A stretch of 64,000 bases of DNA from Ryuthela nishihirai (taxonomy: Eukaryota; Arthropoda; Arachnida; Araneae; Heptathelidae): positions 23,523,801-23,587,800 of the forward strand of contig JAWZYU010000019.1 of assembly GCA_038380435.1 (NCBI GenBank). The letters run 5' to 3'. The position numbers and the translations under genes are program-made. Of the stretch, positions 22,009-32,526 are shown one piece after another (position 1 is the stretch's first letter; the number at the start of each line of letters is the position of its first letter). Below the pieces are notes generated by a model. The model saw only the letters and a list, made by a program, of their open reading frames with translations, did not search any database and was not told where the DNA came from.

Positions 22009-22253
22009 TGGTTGGGTTGTTTTACCTCTGAGCGGCACTTTTTTGCACACCATGGGTTAAATGGCCAGGTCACAAGGACCCCGAAGACTCAGAGAAGGTT
22101 GGGGGAGGGGACCCATTGGAACAGCTGTTGGGAGACAGATCCCGTCAAGGCCATCCAGCGTGTTCTTTAACGTGCACAGGGTATGGCTCTCCCGCACATG
22201 GGGCCACAGCTTAACGTTCCATCCGACGGACGGCGGCTTTTCCAAGCCCATCG
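22009..22253 (-). mobile_element. SINE-A, 5'-truncated copy with target duplication
   Basis: The tail (TTGGTTGGGTTG) and 3' two thirds are present. The tRNA head is missing, yet a perfect duplication CCATCCGTAGT flanks it (21998-22008 and 22254-22264). Truncation therefore happened during insertion, as for LINE-type target-primed integration. Confidence 0.93.
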
Positions 22254-22669
22254 CCATCCGTAGTAAATACGCAGTTAATTTAATTAAATTCAATAATTTG
22301 ATTAATTCTATATCTACAAGTATTCACTTCTAGAATTCATTAAATACTCATGCGATCTCATCTCTTGAGTTTCCTCTTTTAATGACAGCCTCTATCTCTA
22401 CTATTCCCAACTTTGCGGCTTCAAGTATTCATGTGATCCTAATCTCCTGAAAGTTTAAGTATTCATGTGTCTTGATTTTCCAAATATTCATCTCACTCCC
22501 CTCTCCTAAGTTTTCAAAAACCCCATTTCCCGAGTTTTCATGCCATTAAACTAAAGCAACCCTAACCTTCTGATCTTTTAGCATTCATGCTACTAATATA
22601 CATCCTAAGTCCAAAAAGTTCCGAGACTGAATTTATTGCAGACAAACCAGGAATAACTGACCAGTTCTG

Positions 22670-22795
22670 TTGTTTTTCTGCTGAGGGTCTGCCATCCTCT
22701 CAGACCTTCCTACTATGGCATTTTAAACTGGCAGGCTCCTGTCAGACCTCTGTGGCAAGCAGCTGCTTGAGGGGGTGTTTATTTTATTTATTTTC
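22670..22795 (+). mobile_element. SINE-B, 5'-truncated
   Basis: Starts at TTTTTCTGCTGAGGGTCTGCC and runs to GCTTGAGGGGGTGTTTATTTT. The head and promoter boxes are missing. Confidence 0.9.
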
Positions 22796-22810
22796 TGTTC
22801 CTGCGGGAGT

Positions 22811-23378
22811 GGGGCGGGGGTGGCTCAGTCGGTAGCGCGCCAGGCTCGTAATCTGTAGTTCCCAGGTTCGAGTCCCAGCTGGGTCAGCGTTGAGATTTAT
22901 CTCCGCAAAATTCTCCGCCCTGCCCACGGTCAGTAGGGGACACCGATGGGCTTGGAAAGGCCGCCGTCCGTCGGATGGGACGTTAAGCCGTGGTCCCGTG
23001 TGTGGGAGAGCCATATGCTGTGCACGTTAAAGAACACGCTGGATGGCCTTGACGGGAGGCTACCATCTGTCTCCCAACAGCTCTTCCAGTGGGTCCCCTC
23101 CCCCAACCTTCTCTGAGCCTTCGGGGTCCATGTGACCTGGCCATTTAGCCCATGGTGCAAAAAAGTGCCGCGGTCCCGTGTGTGGGAGAGCCATATCCTG
23201 TGCACGTTAAAGAACACGCTGGATGGCCTTGACGGGAGGCTACCATCTGTCTCCCAACAGCTCTTCCAGTGGGTCCCCTCCCCCAACCTTCTCTGAGCCT
23301 TCGGGGTCCATGTGACCTGGCCATTTAGCCCATGGTGTGCAAAAAAGTGCCGCTCAGAGGTAAAACAATCCAACCCAA
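22811..23378 (+). mobile_element. SINE-A with internal tandem duplication
   Basis: Intact head and both boxes. The 3' half from GGTCCCGTGTGTGGGAG to the AAAAAAGTGCCG block occurs twice in tandem (about 22993-23170 and 23171-23349) with very few differences; one is CATATGCTG against CATATCCTG. Target duplication CCTGCGGGAGT is at 22800-22810 and 23379-23389. The near-identity suggests the duplication is recent. Confidence 0.93.
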
Positions 23379-24115
23379 CCTGCGGGAGTAAAGTAGGATT
23401 ATTCCCCTACTGATGCGCAAGTTTTGACATGTTTAGGCCTTGCACCGCTACTCGTTACAACAACGGCTCTCGATTATGCTCTGTGAGACGTTTCCACGGG
23501 CAGTTTAGCCGCTCCAATGGACGATCAGAGAGTGAACATTAAGTTTTGTGTTCGAAAACGAAAACAATGTTGTTTGTTTTCTTTCGACTGCAGAGGTAAA
23601 GTGTACAAGGAATTTGTTCCACAGGGTCAAATGTCGCTGTGCTGACATTCAGGCCATTCAGACAGCTCCGCAACATTTCAGAAAGTGCTTCGAGGACTGC
23701 TTCAAAGACTTCCAGAAACACTGGAATCGGTGTACTGATGCAGGAGAAAACTATTTCAAAGGAGATCCTTAGCATCAGAGTGTAAGTACACTGTACTCCA
23801 TGTGTATACCGTCAGTCTCGGAACTTTCCAGATATAGATTCTACATATATGTATATAATATCTCCTGAATTTCCAAGCATTCTTGCAGACCTACGTTTCC
23901 TACGTTTACAAGTTCCATCTCTTGCGTTTTTCAAGTATTCATGCCATTCACAGATTCCATCTTTTGCGTTTTTCAAGTATTCATGCCATTCTCAGATTCC
24001 ATCTCTTGTCTTTTCAACTGTTCATGTGATCCCCATCTCCCAAGTTTTGAAGTGTTCATTTAATCCCCATCTTCTGAGATTTCAAGAATTCATGAGAAGC
24101 CTATCCCCGCCCTAT

Positions 24116-24518
24116 ATCGCCAAACCCAGCCCCATTTCGCTTTATAAACAACTTGCCACAAAAATTATTATTGCATTTTAATTAGCTTTCGAAATAAATT
24201 GCTCATCACTCGCCTGCATCAGCCTTTACATGTTTCAGTGTCAATATTTATTTTTTTAATTTGACAGAAATATTGCTGAAAAATCGAGATTTGGAAAGAT
24301 TTTATTGAGATCTTAAATTTATCCTCTGCTGACAATTTTTCCTAAAGTTTGTTTTCACAGTAACAGAGAGAGCTTTTTAATCTGACTTTTCATTCAAATA
24401 ACCTGGAAGTGTATGAACTATATGTCAGCGAGCGTAAAACCGAATGCTTTGGGAAAAGCATCATTCTACAATGCACCCAAGACGTCAAAGGATGGAGAAA
24501 GATCTTATCATCCTTCAA
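24116..24518. other. no recognised feature
   Basis: AT-rich sequence; no repeat ends or coding motif recognised. Confidence 0.35.
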
Positions 24519-24532
24519 ACTCTGATCAACGA

Positions 24533-24853
24533 GGGGTGGGGGTGACTCAGTCGGTAGCGCGCCAGGCTCGTAATCTGCAGTTCCCAGGTTCGAGTCTCAG
24601 CTGGGTCAGCAGTGAGACTGGGACGCCCTCCGTCGGATGAGACGTTAAACCGCGGTCCGTGTGCGGGAGAGCGCATACCCTGTGCACGTTAAAGAACATG
24701 CTGGATGGCCTTGACGGGAAGCTACCACTGTCTCCCAACAACTGTTCCAGTGGATCACCTCCCCCAACCTTCTCTCAGCCCTTAGGGTCCTTGTGACCTG
24801 GCCATTTAGCCCATGGTGTGCAACAAAAGTGCCGCTCAGAGGTAAAACAAACC
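24533..24853 (+). mobile_element. SINE-A with internal deletion
   Basis: Head GGGTGGGGGTGACTCAGTC and both boxes are present. The segment between GCAGTGAGA and GACGCCCTCCGTC lacks about 60 bp compared with other copies. Target duplication ACTCTGATCAACGA, 14 bp, is exact at 24519-24532 and 24854-24867. Confidence 0.93.
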
Positions 24854-24927
24854 ACTCTGATCAACGAAGATGATGACCATGAGATCGTTTTCTGTCGTAT
24901 TATTGTGACAAATCTATTTTCTGGAGA

Positions 24928-25308
24928 AGTGAGGCAGGAGTTGCCTCAGTAGATAGCGCATCAGGCTCGTAATCTACAGTTGCCAGGTTCGGGTCTCAAC
25001 TGTGCTAGCTTGAGATTTATCTTCGCTAACCTCTGTTCTGCCCTCGGTGAGAAAAGGATGCCATTGAGTATGGAAAACCATCGTTCGTCGGATGAGACGT
25101 AAAGTCATGGCTCCGTGTGTAGGAAAGCCATACCCTTTTCACGTTAAAGAATACGCTGGATGACTCTAATAGAAGGCTATCATTTGTCTCTTACAATCTC
25201 TCCAGTGGATCCCCTTCCCCTAATCTTCTCTGAGCCCTTGTGATCCTTCTAATCTGGACATTTAGCCCATTGTGAGCAAAAAAGGGACACTCAGAGGTAA
25301 AACAACCT
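24928..25308 (+). mobile_element. SINE-A, old full-length copy
   Basis: Head GAGTTGCCTCAGTAGATAGC and B box GGTTCGGGTCTC are both mutated. The whole body can be followed to GTAAAACAACC. It is older than its neighbours. Confidence 0.88.
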
Positions 25309-25412
25309 AGAGGAGTAATTTCGTTTTTCAAAATAATACTAGCAAATACATACCAAGGAATTGAAAGTCCAAAATTTCACCCAAACAGACAATGGAAATG
25401 CTTTAATGTTAA

Positions 25413-25735
25413 CGGGGAGGGGGTGGCTCAGTCGGTAGCGCGCCAGACTCGTACTCTGTAGTTCCCAGGTTCGGGTCCCAGCTGGGTCAGGGTTGAGATT
25501 CATCTTCGCGAAACTCCCGCCTTGCTCTCTGTCAGTAAAGGTTACCGAGTGGTTGGGAAAGAACGCCATCCGTTGGATTGACGTTAAGCCGTGGGAGGCT
25601 ACCATCTGTCTCCCAAGAGCTCTTCCAGTGGGTCCCCTCCCCCGACCTTCTCTGAGCTTTCAGGGTTCTTGTGACCTGGCCATTTAGCCCATTGTGTGCA
25701 AAAAAAGTGCCGTTCAGAGGTTAACAACCCAACCC
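25413..25735 (+). mobile_element. SINE-A with internal deletion
   Basis: Intact A box, B box GGTTCGGGTCC. A deletion joins GTTAAGCCGTGG directly to GAGGCTACCATC, removing the middle block. A short duplication TGTTAA flanks it (25407-25412, 25736-25741). Confidence 0.9.
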
Positions 25736-25783
25736 TGTTAATTATACACTTTATAATCATTATATTTGCATAATAATTCAGTG

Positions 25784-26073
25784 GATTGGGTTGGGTTGTT
25801 TTACCTCTGAGCGGCACTTTTTTGCACACCATGGGCTAAATGGCCAGGTCACATGGACCCCGAAGGCTCAGAGAAGGTTGGGAGAGGGGACCCACTGGAA
25901 CAACTGTTGGGAGACAGATGGTAGCCTCCCGTCAAGGCCATTCAGCGTGTTCTTTAACGTGCACAGGGTATGGCTCTCCCGCACACGGGGCCACGTCTTA
26001 ACGTCCCATCCGACGGGCGGCGGCCTTTCCAAGCCCATCGGTGTCCCCTACTGACCGTGGGCAGGGCGGGAAA
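25784..26073 (-). mobile_element. SINE-A, 5'-truncated
   Basis: Reverse copy with tail GGATTGGGTTGGG at the left; similarity ends at GGGCAGGGCGGG. The segment with both promoter boxes is missing. Little diverged, so likely young. Confidence 0.93.
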
Positions 26074-26866
26074 TTAACAATTCAATACGGTAAACATACG
26101 ACTCGATGCAAGTCTTACTTATGCACAATATTGACAGTAATACGACGCAGGCAATACTCATTTGAACGCCTTGGTTCTTACCAGAAGTGATATCACTTAT
26201 CTTTTATGACTTCAATATTGATTTCAAAAGTTTCAAGAGAAGCGTCCATAACAACGGCGCCACTTTTCCGCCCGAAATAAAACATCGATTTCTTTGTTCC
26301 TAAAGTGAGCCACTCAATGGAAGCAGCAAATGGCCAGTGCCTAGCTCTATCGGGTACGGAAATAAAAAACCCTCCTCTTTGTTGATGTCTAACACGACGA
26401 CTGCTTTGAATGACATTAAGAGAGGCAATATCGTTCATTCTTTATGGAAACCAAATGAGAAGAATGTAGTTAACTCTTCTGTTAAGAGGGATTAAAATCA
26501 GAACTTACAACTCGATTTTTAGCATAACATAGTGCTTGTTATTGCGTCAGCAGCGTATGATTCGGACTCGTGAGAAAAGTGCCTATTAGTGCAAATCAAT
26601 GAGCTCCGGGATAAATATAGAGGACTGAGCTTCCATTGTGACCCAGTTCTATTCTTTGCATCCTTTTATTTGTCTGCTTTTGCGAGACTCCCATTTGCCC
26701 AGACCGATTGGCTCCTTAAAAGAGAATCATTAATTTCTCCGATACAAGGAGAGATTTGAATGTGAACTCAGAAAGAATATTGTCTCGATAACTGCTCATT
26801 TGGAGTGAATGAGAGGCATTTCCTTCCCTAAATAATATTTTACAGGGGATTGCATTGATGGAGATA
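26074..26866. other. no gene recognised; weak promoter-like spot
   Basis: A minus-strand frame at 26193-26438 has no recognisable domain. GGATAAATATAGAGG at about 26609-26623 is TATA-like and is followed roughly 30 bp later by CCCAGTTC, an initiator-like match. In AT-rich DNA this combination is weak evidence. Confidence 0.2.
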
Positions 26867-26878
26867 CTACATGAAATA

Positions 26879-27267
26879 GGTTGGGTTTTGTTGTTTTACC
26901 TCTGAGCGGCACTTTTTTGCACACCATGGGCTAAATGGCCAGGTCACATGGACCCCGAAGGCTCAGAGAAGGTTGGGGGAGGGAACCCACTGGAACAGCT
27001 GTTGGGAGACAGACGGTAGCCTCCCGTCAAGGCCATCCAGCGTGTTCTTTAACGTGCACAGGGTATGGCTCTCCCGCACACGGGGCCACGGCTTAACGTC
27101 CCATCCGACGGACGGTGGCCTTTCCAAGCCCATCGGTGTCCCCTACTGAGCGTGGGCAGGGCGGGGAATTTTGCGGAGATAAATCTCAACGCTGACCCAA
27201 CTGGGACTCGAACCTGGGAACTACAGATTACGAGCCTGGCGCGCTACCGAATAAGCCACCCCCGCCC
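26879..27267 (-). mobile_element. SINE-A, full length
   Basis: Complete reverse copy with few differences from the consensus and an intact minus-strand B box. Perfect 12-bp duplication CTACATGAAATA at 26867-26878 and 27268-27279. Confidence 0.95.
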
Positions 27268-27317
27268 CTACATGAAATATTGTCAGGACCAGTGTTGTAT
27301 TACTGACAAGGATAAAT

Positions 27318-27700
27318 TGGGTCGTTTTATCTCTGAGCAACACTTTTTTTGAATACAATGGGCTTAAACGGCCAAGTCAGAAGGACCCCAAGAGCTTAGC
27401 ATTCGGCATGGAAAGGAATCCACTAGAAACAGTGGCGGAGTGGCCAGGGTGTCAGCTTGCCCGATGGTAAGTGGGCCCCCTTAAACATTAGACAATATGT
27501 TAAAAATGATAGCCTTATAGTTGTGGGTGGGCCCCCTTTGTCTCCTGGCAACCAATATTTTTAGATCCAGTCCGTTACTGACTAGAAAGCTGTTAGGAAA
27601 CAGTTGGAAGTCTTCCGTCAATTCTCCAGTGTGCACTTTAACGTGCACGTGGCCCATGTGCTCTCCTGCACACGGTTTAAGAGAGTGTCCACTCTCTCAT
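27318..27700 (-). mobile_element. SINE-A, old copy interrupted by an hAT MITE
   Basis: The left part (tail to the CCACT block, about 27318-27429) and right part (AGCTGTTAGGAAACAG onward to CTCCTGCACACGG) join cleanly if the 151-bp element at 27430 and one 8-bp duplication are removed. The head is missing. Confidence 0.82.
27430..27580. mobile_element. hAT-type MITE, 151 bp
   Basis: Ends CAGTGGCGGAGTGG and, on the other strand, CAGTAACGGACTGG. Exact 8-bp duplication ACTAGAAA at 27422-27429 and 27581-27588. The 8-bp length and the CAGTG ends fit hAT. It sits inside SINE-A. Confidence 0.88.
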
Positions 27701-28609
27701 CAGGTGCTGAATAAAGAGTATGTAATATCCCCTCCCCCAAACCACCCAATAAGCCGCATTAATTTGCGTAATTAATGAATGTTTCTAAAATTCTATGGAA
27801 CTTTCATTGGGACTTCAGTTTCAAATTCTACCATTCCTAGCACAGGACAGAAAGACCCTTATTTCCTGTGTTTGTTGTGAGAATCCGGGTAGTCGTCCAA
27901 GCATCTGACTCTTACCATTTTTAGCATCAGGCTATTGAGTCTCACATTAGGTAGAAGTTGTCTTCGAGCTTCAGAGCTCGAGGCAGATGGGTCTGAATTG
28001 AAAAAAAAATCTACTAGTGTGAGAGAGGTAAAAAGTTTAGAGGTAAAAAAATGTGCTGAACAACATTCATCTTATTCACCGACACAGATCATCGAAAGAA
28101 TTTGGCTTTCCCATTCGCCAGTGCAGTGCGAGGAATTCATTCACAGAGAAATGCTTTTATAACGTTTTCCTTTGAGCAGTCCCTTTCAGTGTATCTGGAA
28201 GTGTTGTATGAACGTGGTTTTGGTGCTTCCAAAAGTGAACTATTGGCAGCAAATAAACATCACTCTTAAGTTGGAAATTTGAGTCACTTGAATAATTAAT
28301 TCCTCTGTGCCTCACATATCCTCTTTATCCCACAAGACATCTTGACCTTTTCGGTGAAGAGAGTCCGTAACAAACGGTGAAGTAAAGAGCATAGCTCGGA
28401 GGATAATTATTACTCTCTTCCCATCTAAACCATGGTAATGGCTACGACGACACAAATGAGAGGGAGTTACCTCACGGGATTGCGTGGGGGGAGAAGTCCT
28501 GTAAATTTAGAGACAGGAAATAATAATTTATGGAAAACAGCCCTCCATCCAAATTCTTCATTTTATATTTCCCGCAGAAATCCTCGCAACCCCTATCATG
28601 TCAGCTGTG
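27701..28609. other. no gene recognised
   Basis: Mixed composition. Short open frames at 27935-28162 and 28432-28665 show no domain; the end of the second lies in SINE-A sequence. Confidence 0.35.
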
Positions 28610-28850
28610 GGAAAGGGAATACTGATGGGATCGGAATAGCTGCTGTCCATAGGATGGGACGGTAGGTGACTTCAGTCGTGCACAGAGGAGCCGTACTCTG
28701 GGCACGTCAATGAATACGGCGAATCTGTCTCCTAACAGATGTAGAGTGAATCCCATTCTCCAACTTTTCTGAACCATTGGAGTCATTGTGACATGGTCAT
28801 TTAGCCCACTGTGTGACAGAAAAAGCCGCTCAGAGGTAAAACAATCCATT
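28610..28850 (+). mobile_element. SINE-A, old 3' part
   Basis: Runs from the ACTGATGGGATCGG block through GTCTCCTAACAG and CATTTAGCCCACTGTG to AGAGGTAAAACAATCC. The head is missing and the copy is highly diverged. Confidence 0.78.
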
Positions 28851-29367
28851 ATAGATAGCCTCATGGCTTTAGAGTCCTCAGAGAACAAAAGAGCAATGCC
28901 ATGATACGGGGATTAATGGGGAAAATCTCAATGCAGTCGGAAGCTGAACCTGGATAGATCAGTTTGGGATCAGCCTGGGATGCTACTGACGTTGAGTTAG
29001 TCCCCATCCTCTGTCTATGAGAATGATTCTGTTGATCTTTTCATTTCTCGTTATGGCTGCGCTTTGGTTGCATGGGATGACAAAATGATTAAACTTTGAT
29101 CTCATTGAAAGGTACAGAGAGCATTCTGCTTTGGGATGTTAACTCCTTAAGATACCATGAAATGCGATCACATAAATATGAGACAATAAAGGAATCATGC
29201 AGCTAAAATGAGGGTTATGACAGTATCTATCTTAAGGAAATGTTTTGAGCTGCACAAAGACAAGTACACATCGGACAAATGAACATGTATTTTTATTAGG
29301 AAACAAATGCTTCACATAAAAGAAAGTTGCAAAACAAATGACATTGTTTTGATCATAGGAAAATATT
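28851..29367. other. no recognised feature
   Basis: No frame or repeat end recognised. Confidence 0.35.
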
Positions 29368-29570
29368 AAATTGTTAGTAGCTAGCGTGCTTGACTACTGA
29401 TCAGAGGGATCTGGGTTCGAATCCCGAGTAAAGCATAGATATTTTGTGTCGTTTTTCTGCTGAGGTCCCGCCATCCTCGCATACCTACTGCTATGGCGTA
29501 TTAACTGACAGGCTCCTGTCAGACCTCTGTGGCAAGCAGCTGCTTGAGGGGAGAGAAAATTTTTATTATT
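29368..29570 (+). mobile_element. SINE-B, near full length
   Basis: Head reduced to TAGCTAGCGTGCTTGACTACTG with a weak A box. B box GGTTCGAATCCCG is retained. Body and GCTTGAGGGGA end are clear. Confidence 0.9.
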
Positions 29571-30239
29571 AATTATTATTAATAAACAATGTACAGAGAG
29601 ATATTATAAAAACAAAAGTCAATAATAAGGAGAATTATATAAATCAAAAGAAATATTCTATCATTAAAACCTTTTAATTTTCTTGTTTTGCACGATATCA
29701 TTGTCGTCTTTTTCCTTTTTTTTTCAGTAGATTCTGAAAAGACTCTTTTTATAATTATTGCTCAGATACTGCTTTGCTTTTAAAAATAATAAAATACATT
29801 AATTAAAAATAAAACTGCACATTAAACTTCCAGAATTACACGACCATGTTAGAGCTGCGCGTTAAAATAGGCTTAGGGGAAAGAAAGAACTTTCGAAAAT
29901 ATTCTATCCAACATCTCTTTTTGTATACATGTTTTTCTTTTTAAATTTTTACTAAAACTACAAGGGAACATCACTAGTACAATATTAATGGAAACAAATA
30001 AAGATAATAATAAAAAAATTACACAAGAATATGAGTTTAATATATTATTTAAATGCACATGTTTAGAAATTAAAAATCACACTTCATGTACACAAAAAAA
30101 TTAAAAAAAATTCTAATTATCCTTATTTTTGTTTTAATGGTATTTTCTTGTGCAGCCATTATTTTCAATTTAAGAAATACTGTATGAAATATTGAGAAGA
30201 AACATGGACGCTGACAGAAAGGTATATGCAGATAGTATA
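29571..30239. other. AT-rich, no recognised feature
   Basis: Very AT-rich. Minus-strand frames at 29873-30297 are low-complexity and have no domain. Confidence 0.4.
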
Positions 30240-30395
30240 TTCGAGTCCCGGGTAAGGCATGGCTGTCGGTGTCGTTTTTCTGCTGAGGGCCTGCCATCCT
30301 CTGTCCTTCTACTATGGCATATAAACTGAAAGGCTCCTGTCAGACCTCTGTGGCAAGCAGCTGCTTGAGGGGGTATTTGTTTTTTATTTATTATA
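30240..30395 (+). mobile_element. SINE-B, 5'-truncated within the head
   Basis: Begins inside the B box (TTCGAGTCCCGGGTAAGGC) and continues to GCTTGAGGGGGTATTTG. The A box is absent. Confidence 0.92.
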
Positions 30396-30435
30396 GGATC
30401 AATTAAAATGGATTTCTGGAGAAGATATGAGCAGG

Positions 30436-30718
30436 GTGGTTATGTCGTTTTACCTCTGAGCGGAACATTTTTGCACACCATGGGCTAAATGGCCAGGTCA
30501 CAAGGACCCCGAAGGCTCAGAGAAGGTGAACCACTGGGACAGCTGTTGGGAGACAGATGGCAGCCTCCCATCAAGGTCATCCAGTGTGTTCTTTAACATG
30601 CAAGGTATAGCTCTCCCGCACACGGAGCCAAGGCTTAACGTCCCATTCGACGGACGGCGGCCTTTCCAAGCCCATCGGTGTCCCCAACTGACCGTGGGGA
30701 GGGCGGGGAGTTTTGCGG
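30436..30718 (-). mobile_element. SINE-A, 5'-truncated with long target duplication
   Basis: Tail at the left (GGTTATGTCGTTTTACCTC); similarity stops at GGAGTTTTGCGG, so the head is missing. Exact 15-bp duplication GAAGATATGAGCAGG at 30421-30435 and 30719-30733 proves truncation occurred at insertion. Confidence 0.94.
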
Positions 30719-30733
30719 GAAGATATGAGCAGG

Positions 30734-31203
30734 AGACAAGAATGCATGAAATGAGAAATAAGCAAATCAAAAAAAAATCTTGAGGATAAAGGAAAACGCT
30801 GGATAGAATATCTGGAGAAAGAAACTGAGGTGGTATGAACGCATGAAGAGAATGAATAATGGAAGATGGGAAAAGAAAATATAATAATGGGAACCCAATT
30901 GGAAGATAAGGAAGGGAAAGCCAAGGAAGAAATGGAGCGATGGTGTGGAGGAAGCGATGAGAAAAAGAGATTCGAGACGCAGGAACAGAAAGAAGAGGAG
31001 AGAGATGTGCTCTCGAGGAGCATCACTAAAATACAAAACTGGCTAGGTAGCCTAGAAAATATTTTTGATTCAAATAGAATTTTCAGAACTTTTCATCGAC
31101 TTCGATTGCACACTGCGAAAATAAGACTTTTCCAAAATCCATTCTCTGACGACTGAACAATCTGCTGCCTGAATTGCAAATGGAAGCACAGAAAAATATT
31201 AAT
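30734..31203. other. purine-rich spacer
   Basis: A-plus-G-rich on the plus strand (about 30740-31020), which gives open frames on both strands, for example 30866-31156. No domain or splice structure seen. Confidence 0.4.
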
Positions 31204-31205
31204 TA

Positions 31206-31639
31206 CAGTCGCTCAAAAAAGTATCCGAACACTATGGTTGATTACAGAATTCAGAAAAAATATCTGGCAACGATTTTTTTAGAAATTAGTGATCTGGCAA
31301 CCTTCATGTCACGTGATTACAGAATTCAGGAAAAATATCTGGAGCGTGTACAGCAACTGTACACGCTCCAGTTACCGTTCACAGCAAACTGGAGCGTGTG
31401 CAGTTACTGCACACGCTCCAGTTTGCTGTGAACGGTAACTGCACACGCTCAATATTTTCGTGAGTGAGCACACACGATCTAGTATCAAAATAATATGACC
31501 ACCTACAGTCGCTCAAAAAAGTATCCGAACACTATGGTTGATTAGAGAATTCAGAAAAAATATCTGGCAACGATTTTTTTAGAAATTAGTGATCTGGCAA
31601 CCTTCGTGTCACATGACATGAAGGTTGCCAGATCACTAA
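31206..31639. mobile_element. composite MITE-T, truncated
   Basis: Order here: half MITE-T, hairpin spacer (TGGAGCGTGTACAGCAAC and complements, about 31339-31455), then a second MITE-T from 31507, cut off shortly after its central palindrome (about 31639). The left TA is at 31204-31205. Same layout as 2478-3087 in the opposite orientation. Confidence 0.85.
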
Positions 31640-32321
31640 CCATACATGACCAAAACATACATGATCACTAACCATACATGACCAAAATGAGAGAAGAAAG
31701 TCCATCGGAACAAAAAAAAAGTATGATAATCCACAAATAATGTAAACAATAGTAAATAATAACAAAAATATATACTTGATGTTATTTTCATGATCAATAT
31801 ACAGAAAAACTGTAAAGGACATACAGATACTAAAGTATTAAAAAATATAATAACAAAATATATTACTTTATTGTATAATTGGTACACCGTTACACAAATA
31901 TATGTATAAAGCATATCTGCGTGATATAAATGCATTAATGTGAAATTTTAATAAAAAAGTTTTAAGGTAATTCTACAACATATAAAGCCTTGTATTAATG
32001 TCCGAATAATTTAAGATGTAAAATAATATTAAAGTAGATTCAGTCTACCTTCTGGTCATTTAGAGTCTGAGTTGCTATCCATAATATGCAGTGGTGCTCC
32101 TGAAGTCATTGCTCTGATTTCAGACATACTGCTGAAGCTTTGCACAGAACCAGAGCCTTCGGTCTTCTAAAATGGACGCGGTTTGTTTTTTTCAGTGTCA
32201 TCTAACTTGTAATAAAACATTGTAGACTGAATCTCTAAAGCAGAATTATCGACAACCTTTTCTGAAAACATTTCGGAAATTTTTTCCGTTGCCCATTGGC
32301 AATTTTTTAATAATAATTGAA
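31640..32321. other. AT-rich, short direct repeat at start
   Basis: AACCATACATGACCAAAA-type repeats at about 31637-31688, adjoining the MITE break point. The rest is AT-rich without features. Confidence 0.45.
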
Positions 32322-32526
32322 ATAAAAAAAAAATACCCCCTCAAGCAGCTGCTTGCCACAGAGGTCTGACAGGAGCCTGTCAGTTTATATGCCACAGTAG
32401 GAGATCTGAGAGGATGGCAGGACCTCAGCAGAAAAACGACACACACATCCATACCTAATCCGGGGCTCGAACCCAGGTCCCTTAGATCAGTAGCCAAGCG
32501 TGCTAACCACTCGGCCACGGGACGGC
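32322..32526 (-). mobile_element. SINE-B, full length
   Basis: Complete reverse copy from an A-rich tail and TACCCCCTCAAGC to the head CTAACCACTCGGCCACGGG. Both boxes are intact and it is little diverged. Confidence 0.95.

Larger units (their letters stand above)
22608..23832 (+). pseudogene. internally deleted mariner with SINE insertions
   Basis: Inverted ends match: AGTTCCGAGACTGA near 22617-22631 and its complement TCAGTCTCGGAACT near 23812-23826, with TA flanks at 22606 and 23833. The coding remnant starts MDDQRVNIKFCVRK at about 23518, then jumps to KVYKEFVPQGQ near 23602. It ends with the mariner C-terminus HFRKCFEDCFKDF, HWNRCTDAGENYFKGD at 23772. Most of the catalytic domain is missing, so this is a deletion derivative rather than only point decay. 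SINE-B (22670) and SINE-A (22811) inserted into its 5' part. Confidence 0.75.
21620..24115. repeat. degenerate satellite around TTTCAAGTATTCATG
   Basis: Blocks at about 21640-21745, 22310-22590 and 23860-24115 repeat a roughly 30-40-bp unit: CTCCCGAGTTTTCAAGTATTCATG plus a variable CCCATCT spacer. Two near-identical 40-bp units sit at about 23915-24000. The blocks are separated by SINEs and by the deleted mariner, suggesting one old array opened by insertions. Confidence 0.7.

Noticed and set aside
25791..26054. Recurring predicted protein of type CFTSERHFFAHHGLNGQVTW on both strands at many sites
   Set aside because: It is the translation of the SINE-A body; copies are frame-shifted and truncated like the SINEs and occur in both orientations. 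Not a gene family.
26605..26650. TATA box plus initiator as a host promoter
   Set aside because: Single weak match in AT-rich DNA with no downstream coding sequence; kept only as a note in the spacer entry.
30866..31156. Charged ORF (KEEMERW...) near 30.9 kb
   Set aside because: Purine-rich sequence gives charged frames on this strand and serine/phenylalanine-rich frames on the other; no domain.
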